Shown here: in pieces, positions 16,750-25,544 of the stretch | Layout of the letters: each line of letters begins with the position of its first letter | Numbering within the stretch: the first letter of the stretch is position 1 | Program-made: the position numbers and the translations under genes | Notes under the pieces: generated by a model | Seen by the model: only the letters and a program-made list of their open reading frames with translations | Databases searched by the model: none | Told to the model about the DNA's origin: nothing | Source of the DNA: Polynucleobacter tropicus | GTDB taxonomy: Bacteria; Pseudomonadota; Gammaproteobacteria; Burkholderiales; Burkholderiaceae | Reading direction: 5' to 3' | NCBI RefSeq assembly: GCF_013307225.1 | Contig: NZ_CP028942.1 | Span: 1,576,956-1,640,955 of the forward strand | DNA length: 64,000 nt

Positions 16750-17385
16750 ATGAGTCTTTTAGATAAACTGAAATGGCGCTATGCCACCAAGAAAATGGAT
16801 CCTAGCAAAGAGGTTCCAGCGGAAAAAGTAGAGCAAATTCTAGAAGCCATCAGATTGACGGCAAGTTCTAGCGGCTTACAGCCCTATGAACTCATAGTGA
16901 TTACTAATAAAGATTTACGTGAAAAGATTAAAGCGATTGCCAACAATCAATCTCAAATTACTGACTGCTCTCATCTAGTAGTTTTTGCAGCGTGGGATCA
17001 CTACACAGAACAGCGTATTAATGATGCGTTTGATATGACAGAACAAGTTCGCAACTTTAAAAATGATGCAGGTATTGCTTATCGACAAATGCTCCTAAAA
17101 AATTACCCAGCAAGAGATCCGGAAGTCAATTTCACGCACACAGCCAAGCAGGCATACATTGGTCTTGGAACTGCTTTGATTGCCGCAGCAGAGGCGGAAG
17201 TAGATGCCACTCCGATGGAAGGCTTTGATCCTAAAGCCCTAGATGAGATCCTTGGTCTAAAAGAAAAAGGGTTGCGTAGCGTCGTTATGCTTCCATTGGG
17301 CTACCGCAAATCTGATGAAGATTGGTTGCTAAATCTCAAGAAGGTAAGACGTCCTGCTGAGCAATTTGTGAGTTGGATTAAGTAA
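16750..17385 (+). CDS. NAD(P)H-dependent nitroreductase family oxidoreductase
   Basis: A 211-residue nitroreductase-fold flavoprotein of the NfsB-like group: RYATKKMDPSKEVP at the start (FMN phosphate-binding arginine and lysine), SSSGLQPYELIVI, and IGLGTALIAAAEAEVDATPMEGFDP, a segment very characteristic of NfsB/DrgA-type proteins. FMN enzymes of this type reduce nitroaromatics and quinones with NAD(P)H. It follows the LysR gene on the same strand by 54 bp with an AAGGA ribosome site and may be co-transcribed. Confidence 0.88.
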   Translation: MSLLDKLKWRYATKKMDPSKEVPAEKVEQILEAIRLTASSSGLQPYELIVITNKDLREKIKAIANNQSQITDCSHLVVFAAWDHYTEQRINDAFDMTEQVRNFKNDAGIAYRQMLLKNYPARDPEVNFTHTAKQAYIGLGTALIAAAEAEVDATPMEGFDPKALDEILGLKEKGLRSVVMLPLGYRKSDEDWLLNLKKVRRPAEQFVSWIK

Positions 17386-17437
17386 ATAATCAATTCAGCA
17401 TCACTTGGAAAGAATGGGCTAGCCGTAGAGCTAGCTC

Positions 17438-17452
17438 ATCTCATATTGAGAT
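17438..17452. repeat. Short dyad before the outer-membrane-type gene
   Basis: ATCTCA-TAT-TGAGAT forms perfect 6-bp arms immediately upstream of the ATG at 17458. A preceding GC-richer hairpin (GCTAGC arms at 17418-17423 and 17430-17435) may end the nitroreductase transcript. Compare the dyad at 1178-1197. Confidence 0.3.
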
Positions 17453-17457
17453 ATCTC

Positions 17458-18270
17458 ATGAAGGCGAATGCCGCTTTAATAACTATCTTAGTAATGCTTC
17501 ATGCTTCTGCTTTTGGCGCAGAGGATGAGGCTAAATTTTCCGCTGAATTTCAAAATGTATCCAAGGAATATTCTCGCAGCCGAATATTAGAGTTCTGGGG
17601 ATACCATGAATACCATGGCAACCAAAATTACGCGGACACTCTTAAGCTTCGTTACTACCAGCCATTGGATATCGGGAGTTTTCAAGGCACTATAAGATTG
17701 GATACGTCCTATGTGTCTAGTTATGGCCCAAGTTATCCTGCGCAATCAACAGGACAATACAGTGCTGGCAACACGATGTTGACTGCTTGGGGAAATCATC
17801 CGCACTTCTTTCCAGAATGGGGAGGCAATTTAGGTGCGCGAGTTATTTTTCCATTTGGAAATAATGGTCAATGGGCCATCGGACCACAGGTTGGGGCAAG
17901 TTTTAGGCCGAAGGAAAATGCTTTTCTTAATCTAGCTGACTTCTCACCCTTAGCTCGGTATATGTATGGCTTTGATACCAAGAACAATTCGTTCCAAGTT
18001 AATCCTAGCCAACCACCCCTGGTGAGAAACTTACAGCTCTTCCCTACCCTGGGATTTCAAATTAATCCATCTACACAAATCCGCTTTTGGGATGAAAACG
18101 GGGTCATTTATAACTCCGCCGGTGGCGGCTGGTTTGTACCACTAGATGCCATGGTGACTCATAGACTCACTAAGAACTTTTTATTTGCAATTGGCGCTAG
18201 CAAACAAGTTGTGCAAACCTACAACCAATATGACTGGTCTATCTACGGGAAACTATCATTTAATTTCTAA
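17458..18270 (+). CDS. Predicted outer-membrane beta-barrel protein, unknown
   Basis: A signal peptide (MKANAALITILVMLHASAFGA) is followed by a sequence with alternating hydrophobic/aromatic beta-strands and a C-terminal phenylalanine (KLSFNF), the usual signature of an outer-membrane barrel recognised by BamA. Several strands are visible (TLKLRYYQPL, GTIRLDTSYV, NLGARVIFPF, PQVGASFRP, LFPTLGFQI). I do not recognise the family and see no lipase or porin motif. An in-frame TTG at 17446 would add four residues; the ATG at 17458 starts a better signal peptide. Confidence 0.65.
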   Translation: MKANAALITILVMLHASAFGAEDEAKFSAEFQNVSKEYSRSRILEFWGYHEYHGNQNYADTLKLRYYQPLDIGSFQGTIRLDTSYVSSYGPSYPAQSTGQYSAGNTMLTAWGNHPHFFPEWGGNLGARVIFPFGNNGQWAIGPQVGASFRPKENAFLNLADFSPLARYMYGFDTKNNSFQVNPSQPPLVRNLQLFPTLGFQINPSTQIRFWDENGVIYNSAGGGWFVPLDAMVTHRLTKNFLFAIGASKQVVQTYNQYDWSIYGKLSFNF

Positions 18271-18305
18271 GCCCTCAATATTGTTGCAACTGTTAACTGA
18301 AATAA

Positions 18306-18331
18306 AAATGCCAACCCTCCGGTTGGCATTT
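18306..18331. terminator. Bidirectional terminator before htpG's 3' end
   Basis: Stem AAATGCCAACC / GGTTGGCATTT (18306-18316 and 18321-18331) with loop CTCC, T-rich on both strands. It separates the convergent outer-membrane gene and htpG. Confidence 0.9.
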
Positions 18332-18350
18332 CATCTTAGGGCTCAACCAA

Positions 18351-20252
18351 TTACTTAAGCAGCAATTGATTCATTCGTTTCACAAAGCTTGCTGGATCAT
18401 TTAATTGACCACCTTCTGCCAACAGCGCCTGATCGAACAATAAATTAGCCCAATCATCAAATTGCTGATCATTACCCTTAAGCTTTAATAGCAATGGGTG
18501 CTCTGGATTAATTTCCAAAATCGGCTTCATGTCGGGTGCCTGCTGTCCTGCAGCCTTAAGCATTCGCAACAGATTGCCAGAAAGCTCATTCTCATCAGCA
18601 ATTAAACATGCTGGAGAATCCGTTAAACGGAAGGTAACCCGAACATCCTTAGCTTTATCTTCAAGGACTTTTTTCATGCGATCAATTAAGTCCTTGAATT
18701 GCTTTTCAGTTTCCTCGTGCTCTTTTTTCTCTTTTTCATCGCTCAGACTACCCAGATCTAAGCCTCCCTTAGCAACAGACGCCAATTGCTTGCCATCGAA
18801 CTCAGTGATGAATGAAAGCATCCACTCATCCACCCGATCTGAAAGCAAGAGAACCTCAACACCTTTCTTGCGGAAGATTTCTAAATGGGGGCTATTCTTG
18901 GCAGCATTGAAAGTTTCGCCAGTAACGTAATAAATCTTGTCCTGACCCTCTTTCATACGAGCCACATACTCAGCTAATGAGACTGTCTGCTCAGAGGAAT
19001 CGGTATGGGTGCTCGCAAAACGCAAGAGCTTTAGGATGCGCTCTTGGTTGGCTTGATCTTCGCCAACACCTTCTTTTAAGACCTGACCAAACTGAGCCCA
19101 GAAGGTGCGATATTTTTCCTTCTTCGCTTCATCATCGCTGTTGGCAAGCTCCTCCAGCATGCTCAAGACACGCTTGGTAGAACTTTCACGAATCACTTTA
19201 ATGTCACGTGACTCTTGCAAGATTTCACGTGACACATTCAATGGCAAATCAGCAGAATCAATCACGCCAGTTACAAAACGCAAGTACATCGGCATGAGCT
19301 TTTCAGCGTCGTCCATAATGAAGATGCGCTTCACATACAACTTAATGCCGCCACGCTTATTGCGATCCCATAGATCAAATGGTGCACGAGATGGCACAAA
19401 GAGTAATTGTGTAAATTCGTTTCTGCCCTCAACTCGATTTAAGGAGTAGCAAAGCGGATTCTCATAATCATGTGAGAGATGCTTATAAAACTCGTTGTAT
19501 TGCTCTTCTGTGATTTCAGATTTGTTGCGCGCCCAAAGAGCTGAGGACTGATTGATGCTTTCCAGCTCATCTTTGATGACTTGCTCTTTCTTCTCCTCAT
19601 CCCACTCTTCCTTGCGCATCTGAATTGGCAGAGAAATGTGATCGGAGTATTTGCGAATAATCGATTTCAGCTTATAGCTGTTGAGGAAATCATCTTCCCC
19701 CTCACGTAAATGCAAGGTAATCGTTGTTCCACGCTGTGGACGATCAATGCTCTCAATTGTGAATTCGCCAGAGCCATCTGACTCCCAGCGAACGCCATCT
19801 GCCGCAGGTAATCCAGCGCGACGGGTTTCAACTGTGATGCGATCCGCAATAATGAAGGCGGAGTAAAAGCCAACACCGAACTGACCAATCAGCGCAGCAT
19901 CCTTTTGCTGATCACCAGACAGTTTCGAAAAGAATTCTTTTGTGCCAGAGCGGGCAATCGTTCCCAGGTTGTTGATTACTTCCTCACGGCTCATGCCAAT
20001 ACCATTATCGGAAATAGAAATGGTTCTAGCAGCTTTATCAAAGTCAACCCTAATTTTGAGCTCAGGATCGTCACCATACCAATCGGGATGTGCGATGCCC
20101 TCAAACCGCAATTTATCCGCAGCATCTGATGCGTTGGAAATCAATTCACGGAGAAATATCTCCTTATTGGAATACAAAGAGTGAATCATCAACTGCAGAA
20201 GCTGTTTTACCTCTGCTTGGAACCCCATCGTTTCTTTACTTGCAACTGTCAT
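18351..20252 (-). CDS. htpG: Molecular chaperone HtpG (Hsp90)
   Basis: The 633-residue length and order fit bacterial Hsp90. The N-terminal GHKL ATPase domain has [26 protein letters not shown] and [11 protein letters not shown]. The middle domain has [11 protein letters not shown] and [19 protein letters not shown], and the C-terminal dimerisation domain follows. It folds and stabilises client proteins in the cytoplasm together with DnaK. A heat-shock sigma-32 promoter is likely but I did not identify one with confidence in 20253-20330. Confidence 0.98.
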   Translation of the reverse strand: MTVASKETMGFQAEVKQLLQLMIHSLYSNKEIFLRELISNASDAADKLRFEGIAHPDWYGDDPELKIRVDFDKAARTISISDNGIGMSREEVINNLGTIARSGTKEFFSKLSGDQQKDAALIGQFGVGFYSAFIIADRITVETRRAGLPAADGVRWESDGSGEFTIESIDRPQRGTTITLHLREGEDDFLNSYKLKSIIRKYSDHISLPIQMRKEEWDEEKKEQVIKDELESINQSSALWARNKSEITEEQYNEFYKHLSHDYENPLCYSLNRVEGRNEFTQLLFVPSRAPFDLWDRNKRGGIKLYVKRIFIMDDAEKLMPMYLRFVTGVIDSADLPLNVSREILQESRDIKVIRESSTKRVLSMLEELANSDDEAKKEKYRTFWAQFGQVLKEGVGEDQANQERILKLLRFASTHTDSSEQTVSLAEYVARMKEGQDKIYYVTGETFNAAKNSPHLEIFRKKGVEVLLLSDRVDEWMLSFITEFDGKQLASVAKGGLDLGSLSDEKEKKEHEETEKQFKDLIDRMKKVLEDKAKDVRVTFRLTDSPACLIADENELSGNLLRMLKAAGQQAPDMKPILEINPEHPLLLKLKGNDQQFDDWANLLFDQALLAEGGQLNDPASFVKRMNQLLLK

Positions 20253-20330
20253 TTCAGCATCCTATAAAAAATCCAATAACTCCCTGTATATAAGGGCTAT
20301 TTTTCAAATTTCAAGGGTCAAAATTGGGGG

Positions 20331-21287
20331 TCAGGACGCCAATTTGGCAATGTAAATATAGAGCGGTATGCCCAAAATAATATTAAATGGGAAGGTAATG
20401 CCTAGCGACATGCCCATATATAGAGCAGGGTTGACTTCAGGTAAGGCGTGCCGCAAGACGGCTGGCACCGCAATATATGAGGCACTTGCAGCAAGCACCA
20501 TCAAAAGAACTGTGTCGCCTAGCGGTAGACCCAATAATTTGCAAAGTCCAAGAGCTATCGTTGCGTGTAGCAAAGGGGCAAGAATGGCATAGAGCAAAGT
20601 AATGGGCGGCTTACCTTTTAAGCCTTCAAAGTTCTTTGCCGCCATTAATCCCATATCCAATAAGAAGAATGCGAGCATCCCCTTAAATAAGTCGATGGAG
20701 AATGGCGCCATCAATTTTTGACCTGCATCTCCGCTAACAAGACCTACTACCATCGAACCTAACAATAGAAGCTGTGCACCGTCGGTAAATGATTCATGAA
20801 GAATATTTGATAAGCCCAGGGATTGTTTATTTTGAGTCGACTCAGCACGCGCTTTGTTTGCCAATAAGATGGCCAGAATAATCGCCGGGGATTCCATCAA
20901 TGCCATTGCCGCAGCCATGTGACCGCCATACTCAATACTGTATTGACCTAATACTTGTGTGGCGGTTATGAAGGTCACTGCACTAACCGAACCATAAGTG
21001 GCGGCAATCGCTGCAGCATCAAAACTGTTGAGCCTACTTCTGAGAATCAGATAGCCCATCAGAGGAACAAGAATCGCCAGAAATATCGCTAGACCAAGAG
21101 CTAAAGCAATCTCGATGGTGAAGCCGGATTTATGAAGAGCAAAGCCCCCTTTTAAACCCAGTGCCATTAATAAGTAGAGTGACAAAAACCGAGCAATTGG
21201 TTGCGGTATCTCTAAATTGGATTTCACCAACCCCGCAAAAACACCAAATATGAAAAATAGTATTGCCGGATCTAGGAAGTTGGTCAT
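20331..21287 (-). CDS. SbtA-family sodium-dependent bicarbonate-type transporter
   Basis: A 318-residue integral membrane protein with about ten hydrophobic segments. The start FLDPAILFFIFGVFAGLVKSNLEIPQ, the loop YLLMALGLKGG and the second-half repeat LLDMGLMAAKNF are characteristic of the SbtA/DUF897 family. Cyanobacterial SbtA is a Na+/bicarbonate symporter. Members in non-autotrophic bacteria are common but their substrate is unproven. No SbtB-type PII protein lies beside it. It stands alone downstream of nothing obvious, on the htpG strand. Confidence 0.8.
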   Translation of the reverse strand: MTNFLDPAILFFIFGVFAGLVKSNLEIPQPIARFLSLYLLMALGLKGGFALHKSGFTIEIALALGLAIFLAILVPLMGYLILRSRLNSFDAAAIAATYGSVSAVTFITATQVLGQYSIEYGGHMAAAMALMESPAIILAILLANKARAESTQNKQSLGLSNILHESFTDGAQLLLLGSMVVGLVSGDAGQKLMAPFSIDLFKGMLAFFLLDMGLMAAKNFEGLKGKPPITLLYAILAPLLHATIALGLCKLLGLPLGDTVLLMVLAASASYIAVPAVLRHALPEVNPALYMGMSLGITFPFNIILGIPLYIYIAKLAS

Positions 21288-21462
21288 GTTTCTATATTAG
21301 GTAAGTTCTCAATTTTCTGCATTAGCCATTCAAATTGTGGGCTTAATAGCACCCCAGCCCTATAAGCAGGCATTTGCTGGCACTCGCAACCCGTCAATAA
21401 AAAAGCAGTATTTGTAGAACCAGAGTCCAAAGTTACTTAAATTTCAGTTGATAATTCAGGCT

Positions 21463-22875
21463 ATGAATCGCATTCTCACCACTTTCATCACCACCCTGTG
21501 GATGGGAATGGCTTCCTTCGCCTCTTTCGCGGCAGAAAGCCAAGCTCAGACGCAACGCAGTTATGCGCAAATGCTCGAACTTGGCGAAATCCGCATGGCA
21601 GTTCCTTATGAGCGAACTATCTACGTTGAGTCCAAGAAACAAATACTGGGTGATGCTCCAGAGATCGCTAAATATCTTGGTCTTTACCTAAGCAAAAAAT
21701 ATCAGAAGCCAATTAAGGTGACATTGGTGCCAAGTACACCAGGAAACCTTATAAATGCGCTCGAAGAAGGCAAAGCAGACTTTGTATTAATTTACTCTAG
21801 CGAATACGATAAGCAACTGAAAGCCGGAAAGTATTTACGATACACAAGACCTCATTTCGAAGAAAGTCTCATTGTTTCTAAGTCTGGGACAGATCCAATC
21901 AATAGCCTGCTAGATTTATCAGGCCAAGATGTTTGCGTAAGTCGCTTCAAAGATATCAAAGCGTTGTTAGATGCCAATCAAACTTTGATCAAGTCTGGCA
22001 GAAAACCCATCAATATCTACCAAGATAAACATGCTCTTGATGATGAAGATTTTCTGCAGATGTTAAATGCAGGCCTCATATCCAACACTTTTGTAGCCAG
22101 TTGGAAAGCTCAACTCTGGAAGCCTTACTTTACAAATCTCCAGCTAAATGAACAAACCATTAGCCCAGGAGGATCTCCGGGAGATCTTGTTGTCAGCGCC
22201 GGAGATAAGAACCTAGCCGATGATGTTCTGAGCTTTGCCTCAAGCCCTGATATAGAAGATGCCCTGAAGATCTATCGCAAGAATCAATTTAATCAACGAA
22301 AAGATGCTCTGAAAAGTCCAGTTACACCTGAAGAGTGGAGTCGTTTTGAAAGCATGATTAACTTTTTCAGGTTATATGGACATCAAAATCAGCTAGACCC
22401 ACTCTTTCTTGCTAGCTTGGGTTTCCAAGAATCCATGCTCAATCAAAGTGCAGTTAGTCCAACTGGTGCAATCGGGGTGATGCAATTACTTCCCTCAACC
22501 GGTGATTCCCTGGGCGTCGGGAATATTCATCTCTTAGAGCCTAATATCCATGCTGGAGCCAAATATATGAGCTCCCTACTTTATGCACTCTCCATTGAGG
22601 GTGATTTATCAGACATGGAGCGCAATTTCTTTGGCGTTGCTGCTTATAACGCAGGCCCAAATAACATTCGCAAAGCCCGCGCACTTGCAAAAACGATGGG
22701 TTTTGATCCAAACAAGTGGTTTGATAATGTAGAAATGGCTACCGCCAAGCTATTTGGCATTGAAACATTCTTGTATGTTCGTAGCGTCTACAAGTACTAC
22801 GTTGTATATGACATACGACAGAGAAATATTCCCATTACTCAGGAGAATTTAATTCCTGATCGATTGATTAAATAG
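21463..22875 (+). CDS. MltF-like membrane-bound lytic transglycosylase
   Basis: The order is signal peptide (to about residue 25), a solute-binding-protein type 3 domain (MLELGEIRMAVPYERTIYVES to about residue 270), then a lysozyme-like transglycosylase domain. The catalytic glutamate lies in GFQESMLNQSAVSPTGAIGVMQLLP, with AAYNAGPNNIRKAR as the typical downstream motif. MltF cleaves peptidoglycan to 1,6-anhydro products; the binding domain regulates it. The frame could begin with TTG at 21448, but the ATG at 21463 starts a proper signal peptide. Residues 295-470 carry the enzyme. Confidence 0.88.
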   Translation: MNRILTTFITTLWMGMASFASFAAESQAQTQRSYAQMLELGEIRMAVPYERTIYVESKKQILGDAPEIAKYLGLYLSKKYQKPIKVTLVPSTPGNLINALEEGKADFVLIYSSEYDKQLKAGKYLRYTRPHFEESLIVSKSGTDPINSLLDLSGQDVCVSRFKDIKALLDANQTLIKSGRKPINIYQDKHALDDEDFLQMLNAGLISNTFVASWKAQLWKPYFTNLQLNEQTISPGGSPGDLVVSAGDKNLADDVLSFASSPDIEDALKIYRKNQFNQRKDALKSPVTPEEWSRFESMINFFRLYGHQNQLDPLFLASLGFQESMLNQSAVSPTGAIGVMQLLPSTGDSLGVGNIHLLEPNIHAGAKYMSSLLYALSIEGDLSDMERNFFGVAAYNAGPNNIRKARALAKTMGFDPNKWFDNVEMATAKLFGIETFLYVRSVYKYYVVYDIRQRNIPITQENLIPDRLIK

Positions 22876-22882
22876 ATCCTAG

Positions 22883-23788
22883 TTAAAAAATCTCCGGTAC
22901 GTACATTTCTGGTGGAACAGGACCCCTGAGGTAATCCGGATTGTGCACACGGGCAGGAAGCTTAATTTCAGGGTGATCAATTTCTTGATACGGTATCTGT
23001 GAAAGCAAGTGGCTAATACAATTTAAGCGGGCTTTTTTCTTATCATTGGCTGCTACAACCCACCAAGGCGCTTCAGGTATATGCGTCTTTTCTAACATTG
23101 TCTCTTTTGCCTTGGTATATGCCTCCCAAAGACGACGTGCTTCTAAATCCATGGGGCTGAGTTTCCACTGCTTCAGTGGATCATGAATGCGCATCATAAA
23201 ACGGTTGTACTGCTCATCGTCAGAGATTGAGAACCAATACTTAATTAAGATAATTCCGGAGCGAATCATCATTCGCTCAAGATCGGGAACCGTATGAAGA
23301 AACTCATCATATTCTTTTTTGGTACAGAATCCCATTACCTTTTCAACGCCCGCACGGTTATACCAACTACGATCGAAAAGGGCTATCTCACCACCTGCCG
23401 GCAAATGCGAAATATATCTTTGAAAATACCACTGCGTTTTTTCACGCTCATTCGGTGCCGGTAAAGCTACAACTTTACAAACCCGTGGATTTAGTCGCTG
23501 AGTAATGCGCTTGATTGCCCCACCCTTACCAGCAGAGTCCCTGCCTTCAAATAAAACAGCAACCTTAACCTTGTTGGCAACCACCCAATCTTGTAGCTTT
23601 ACAAGTTCGCCCTGTAGGCGAAATAATTCTTTGAAGTACAGATTTCGGGGAATTTGGGATTTACTATCACCATCCGGCGATAAACGATCATCATCAAGCT
23701 CCATTTCAAGCTCTTCATCCATGCTATCCAGAATTTCTTCTTGAGCACGGCGATACCACTCTGCCATTTCAATGCGTTTTGATGTCAT
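22883..23788 (-). CDS. ppk2: Polyphosphate kinase 2 (class I)
   Basis: The 301-residue protein is a single-domain PPK2: Walker A GRDSAGKGG at residues 82-90, Walker B/lid start LFDRSWYNRAGVE around 138-149, and PWWVVAANDKKKARLN near 250. PPK2 enzymes preferentially use polyphosphate to phosphorylate nucleoside diphosphates, buffering ATP/GTP. An acidic N-terminal stretch (DSMDEELEMELDDD) precedes the domain. The gene is separated from the ppx-containing Pho cluster by the lipid genes; together they give polyphosphate turnover. A short palindrome lies in its promoter region (23821-23835). Confidence 0.93.
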   Translation of the reverse strand: MTSKRIEMAEWYRRAQEEILDSMDEELEMELDDDRLSPDGDSKSQIPRNLYFKELFRLQGELVKLQDWVVANKVKVAVLFEGRDSAGKGGAIKRITQRLNPRVCKVVALPAPNEREKTQWYFQRYISHLPAGGEIALFDRSWYNRAGVEKVMGFCTKKEYDEFLHTVPDLERMMIRSGIILIKYWFSISDDEQYNRFMMRIHDPLKQWKLSPMDLEARRLWEAYTKAKETMLEKTHIPEAPWWVVAANDKKKARLNCISHLLSQIPYQEIDHPEIKLPARVHNPDYLRGPVPPEMYVPEIF

Positions 23789-23820
23789 TTCCCTTTGCTC
23801 CTACAGTACTTATAAAGGGT

Positions 23821-23835
23821 AAAAGTGACACTTTT
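23821..23835. promoter_or_regulatory. 15-bp palindrome upstream of ppk2
   Basis: AAAAGTG-A-CACTTTT is a perfect dyad located 33-47 bp before the ppk2 start, directly upstream of a -10-like TTATAA (read on the minus strand). It could be an operator for ppk2, or the short stem may help end the preceding acyltransferase transcript. Confidence 0.4.
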
Positions 23836-23836
23836 A

Positions 23837-24631
23837 TTACATGGGTACTTTACCGCTACGGAGGTGACGTTGGATTGCCTCTTGACTATGCAAGGCTAGC
23901 CATTTGCGATCATTAGGGGAATCTTGACTAGAGCCAGATGGCGGCAAAAATACTAAATTAACAGACAAATGTCGATGCTTCAGAATATTAGCAATAGACT
24001 CAAGCAAACTCATATCGCCAACAAAGGCGGGAATATCTGTTCTCTGATTTGTAATAGCTGATTCATAAAAAATTGCCAATGAAAACACGGGGACCTTAGA
24101 TAAAACTGCCGACTCGAATAAGTTAGGCTTAAAGGGTAGAACGCTTGCACCTGATGTTGAGGTGCCCTCCGGAAAAATACAGATTGATTCATGCTGTAGC
24201 ACCTTACTTAATTCTTCGGCAACATGCTTCCCGTGCCGAGAGCTATCGCGGCGTATAAACACTGTGCCTATTTGTCTTGCCATCCAGCCAAATATTGGCC
24301 AATTAGCAACCTCTGATTTAGCTACGAAGCGAATAGCCTTAAATGCACTAATCGCATGAATATCCATCCAAGAAACATGATTTGCTGCAAGCAAAAATGG
24401 AGATGAAGGCAATATGTCCTGATTGTGAACACTAAGCCTCACTCCAAATATTGACAGTAATACTGAAGACCATGACTGAATATATTCATTCTTAGCGCCT
24501 TGCTGAATAAATGGAAAACGTATGGATAACAACAGAATCCCGTAAACCACATGAATAGCAATACGAATCCAACACCAAGCCTGAATAATGAATGGTGTTT
24601 TAGGTTGCGTAGCGTTATTCGAATCAGACAT
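23837..24631 (-). CDS. PlsC-type lysophospholipid acyltransferase, OlsA candidate
   Basis: The protein has an N-terminal membrane anchor (IAIHVVYGILLLSIRF), the catalytic H-x4-D motif in NHVSWMD and the acceptor motif FPEGTS, all hallmarks of 1-acyl-glycerol-3-phosphate-type acyltransferases. I start at the ATG at 24631; a TTG two codons upstream is less likely. Divergence from the plcP/agt/dgkA/olsB operon, with olsB encoding the first ornithine-lipid enzyme, suggests that it is OlsA, the O-acyltransferase that completes ornithine lipids. That is contextual: a general PlsC cannot be excluded from sequence. Confidence 0.8.
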   Translation of the reverse strand: MSDSNNATQPKTPFIIQAWCWIRIAIHVVYGILLLSIRFPFIQQGAKNEYIQSWSSVLLSIFGVRLSVHNQDILPSSPFLLAANHVSWMDIHAISAFKAIRFVAKSEVANWPIFGWMARQIGTVFIRRDSSRHGKHVAEELSKVLQHESICIFPEGTSTSGASVLPFKPNLFESAVLSKVPVFSLAIFYESAITNQRTDIPAFVGDMSLLESIANILKHRHLSVNLVFLPPSGSSQDSPNDRKWLALHSQEAIQRHLRSGKVPM

Positions 24632-24671
24632 AAACAATCTGAATATAAATCATTTATTGAAGCGGGCTTAA

Positions 24672-24704
24672 TGTCATCAAATTGACTTCAAATTGTCATG
24701 CTAG
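24672..24704 (+). promoter_or_regulatory. Pho box (three 11-bp repeats) before the plcP-like operon
   Basis: TGTCATCAAAT (24672-24682), TGACTTCAAAT (24683-24693) and TGTCATGCTAG (24694-24704) are head-to-tail 11-bp units with the PhoB half-site TGTCA at the start of units 1 and 3. A -10-like TAATAC lies at 24723-24728. The ATG follows so closely (24735) that the transcript may be leaderless. PhoB is encoded 6 kb away. The orientation points to the plus-strand operon. Confidence 0.82.
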
Positions 24705-24734
24705 CTTCACACTGGCTTGGCCTAATACGATTTC

Positions 24735-25544
24735 ATGATGCATTACAAAGCCATCTGGATTTCGGACGTACACCTTGGAACTTCTGGGTGTCAGGCAAAT
24801 TACCTTCTGGATTTTCTCAAACATAATGAAGCCGATAAGTTCTATTTAGTAGGCGACATTATTGATGGCTGGAGACTAAAGAAATCTTTTTACTGGCCTC
24901 AATCACATAATGACGTGGTTCAAAAGTTACTTCGTAAGGCTCGTAAGGGGACTGAAGTTATATATGTGCCAGGTAATCACGATGAGAGCGCTAGACAATT
25001 TTTTGGACTCTCATTTGGAGATGTCAAAGTTGTTGAAGAGGTAATACACACCACCGCCAATGGCAAAAGGCTATGGGTAACTCATGGCGATCAATTCGAC
25101 GGGGTAATGCAATACGCTAAATGGCTTGCTTACGTTGGCGATACCCTTTATTCATTCATCTTGCATGTGAACCGGTATTTCAACATGCTGCGCGTCAAGA
25201 TGGGACTGCAGTATTGGTCTCTATCGCAATACCTTAAACACCAAGTCAAAAATGCAGTCAGCTATATCGCCGACTTTGAGCACATTATGGCCAGAGAAGC
25301 GCGTCTCCGAGGTTGCGACGGCGTAGTTTGTGGCCATATCCATAAGGCCGAGATTCGTGAAATTGACGGACTGCTCTATTGCAATGATGGCGATTGGGTT
25401 GAAAGCCTTACCGCCCTAGTCGAAACACAAACTGGCGAACTAAAAATCATTCACTGGACTCAAATTAAAGGCGAGCCCATTGTTACTTCTGCGGCTGACC
25501 TTGAGCCAGCCATCCAATCACTCATTGAAGAGGCGACACTATGA
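24735..25544 (+). CDS. plcP: PlcP-like phospholipase C / LpxH-related metallophosphoesterase
   Basis: A calcineurin-like phosphoesterase of the COG2908 group: metal-binding ISDVHLG (D11, H13), GDIID (D41), GNHDE (N81, H82), THGDQFD and CGHIHKAEI. The group contains LpxH, which cleaves UDP-diacylglucosamine in lipid A synthesis, and PlcP, which removes phosphate headgroups from phospholipids during phosphate starvation to give diacylglycerol. I favour PlcP because a Pho box precedes it and a GT4 glycosyltransferase overlaps its stop (ATGA), the plcP-agt pair known from Sinorhizobium and marine bacteria. LpxH remains the alternative. Confidence 0.78.
   Translation: MMHYKAIWISDVHLGTSGCQANYLLDFLKHNEADKFYLVGDIIDGWRLKKSFYWPQSHNDVVQKLLRKARKGTEVIYVPGNHDESARQFFGLSFGDVKVVEEVIHTTANGKRLWVTHGDQFDGVMQYAKWLAYVGDTLYSFILHVNRYFNMLRVKMGLQYWSLSQYLKHQVKNAVSYIADFEHIMAREARLRGCDGVVCGHIHKAEIREIDGLLYCNDGDWVESLTALVETQTGELKIIHWTQIKGEPIVTSAADLEPAIQSLIEEATL

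Noticed and set aside
24735..25544. Annotating the metallophosphoesterase simply as LpxH
   Set aside because: Sequence motifs allow it, but the Pho box and the overlapping GT4 gene fit PlcP better; LpxH is kept as the alternative.
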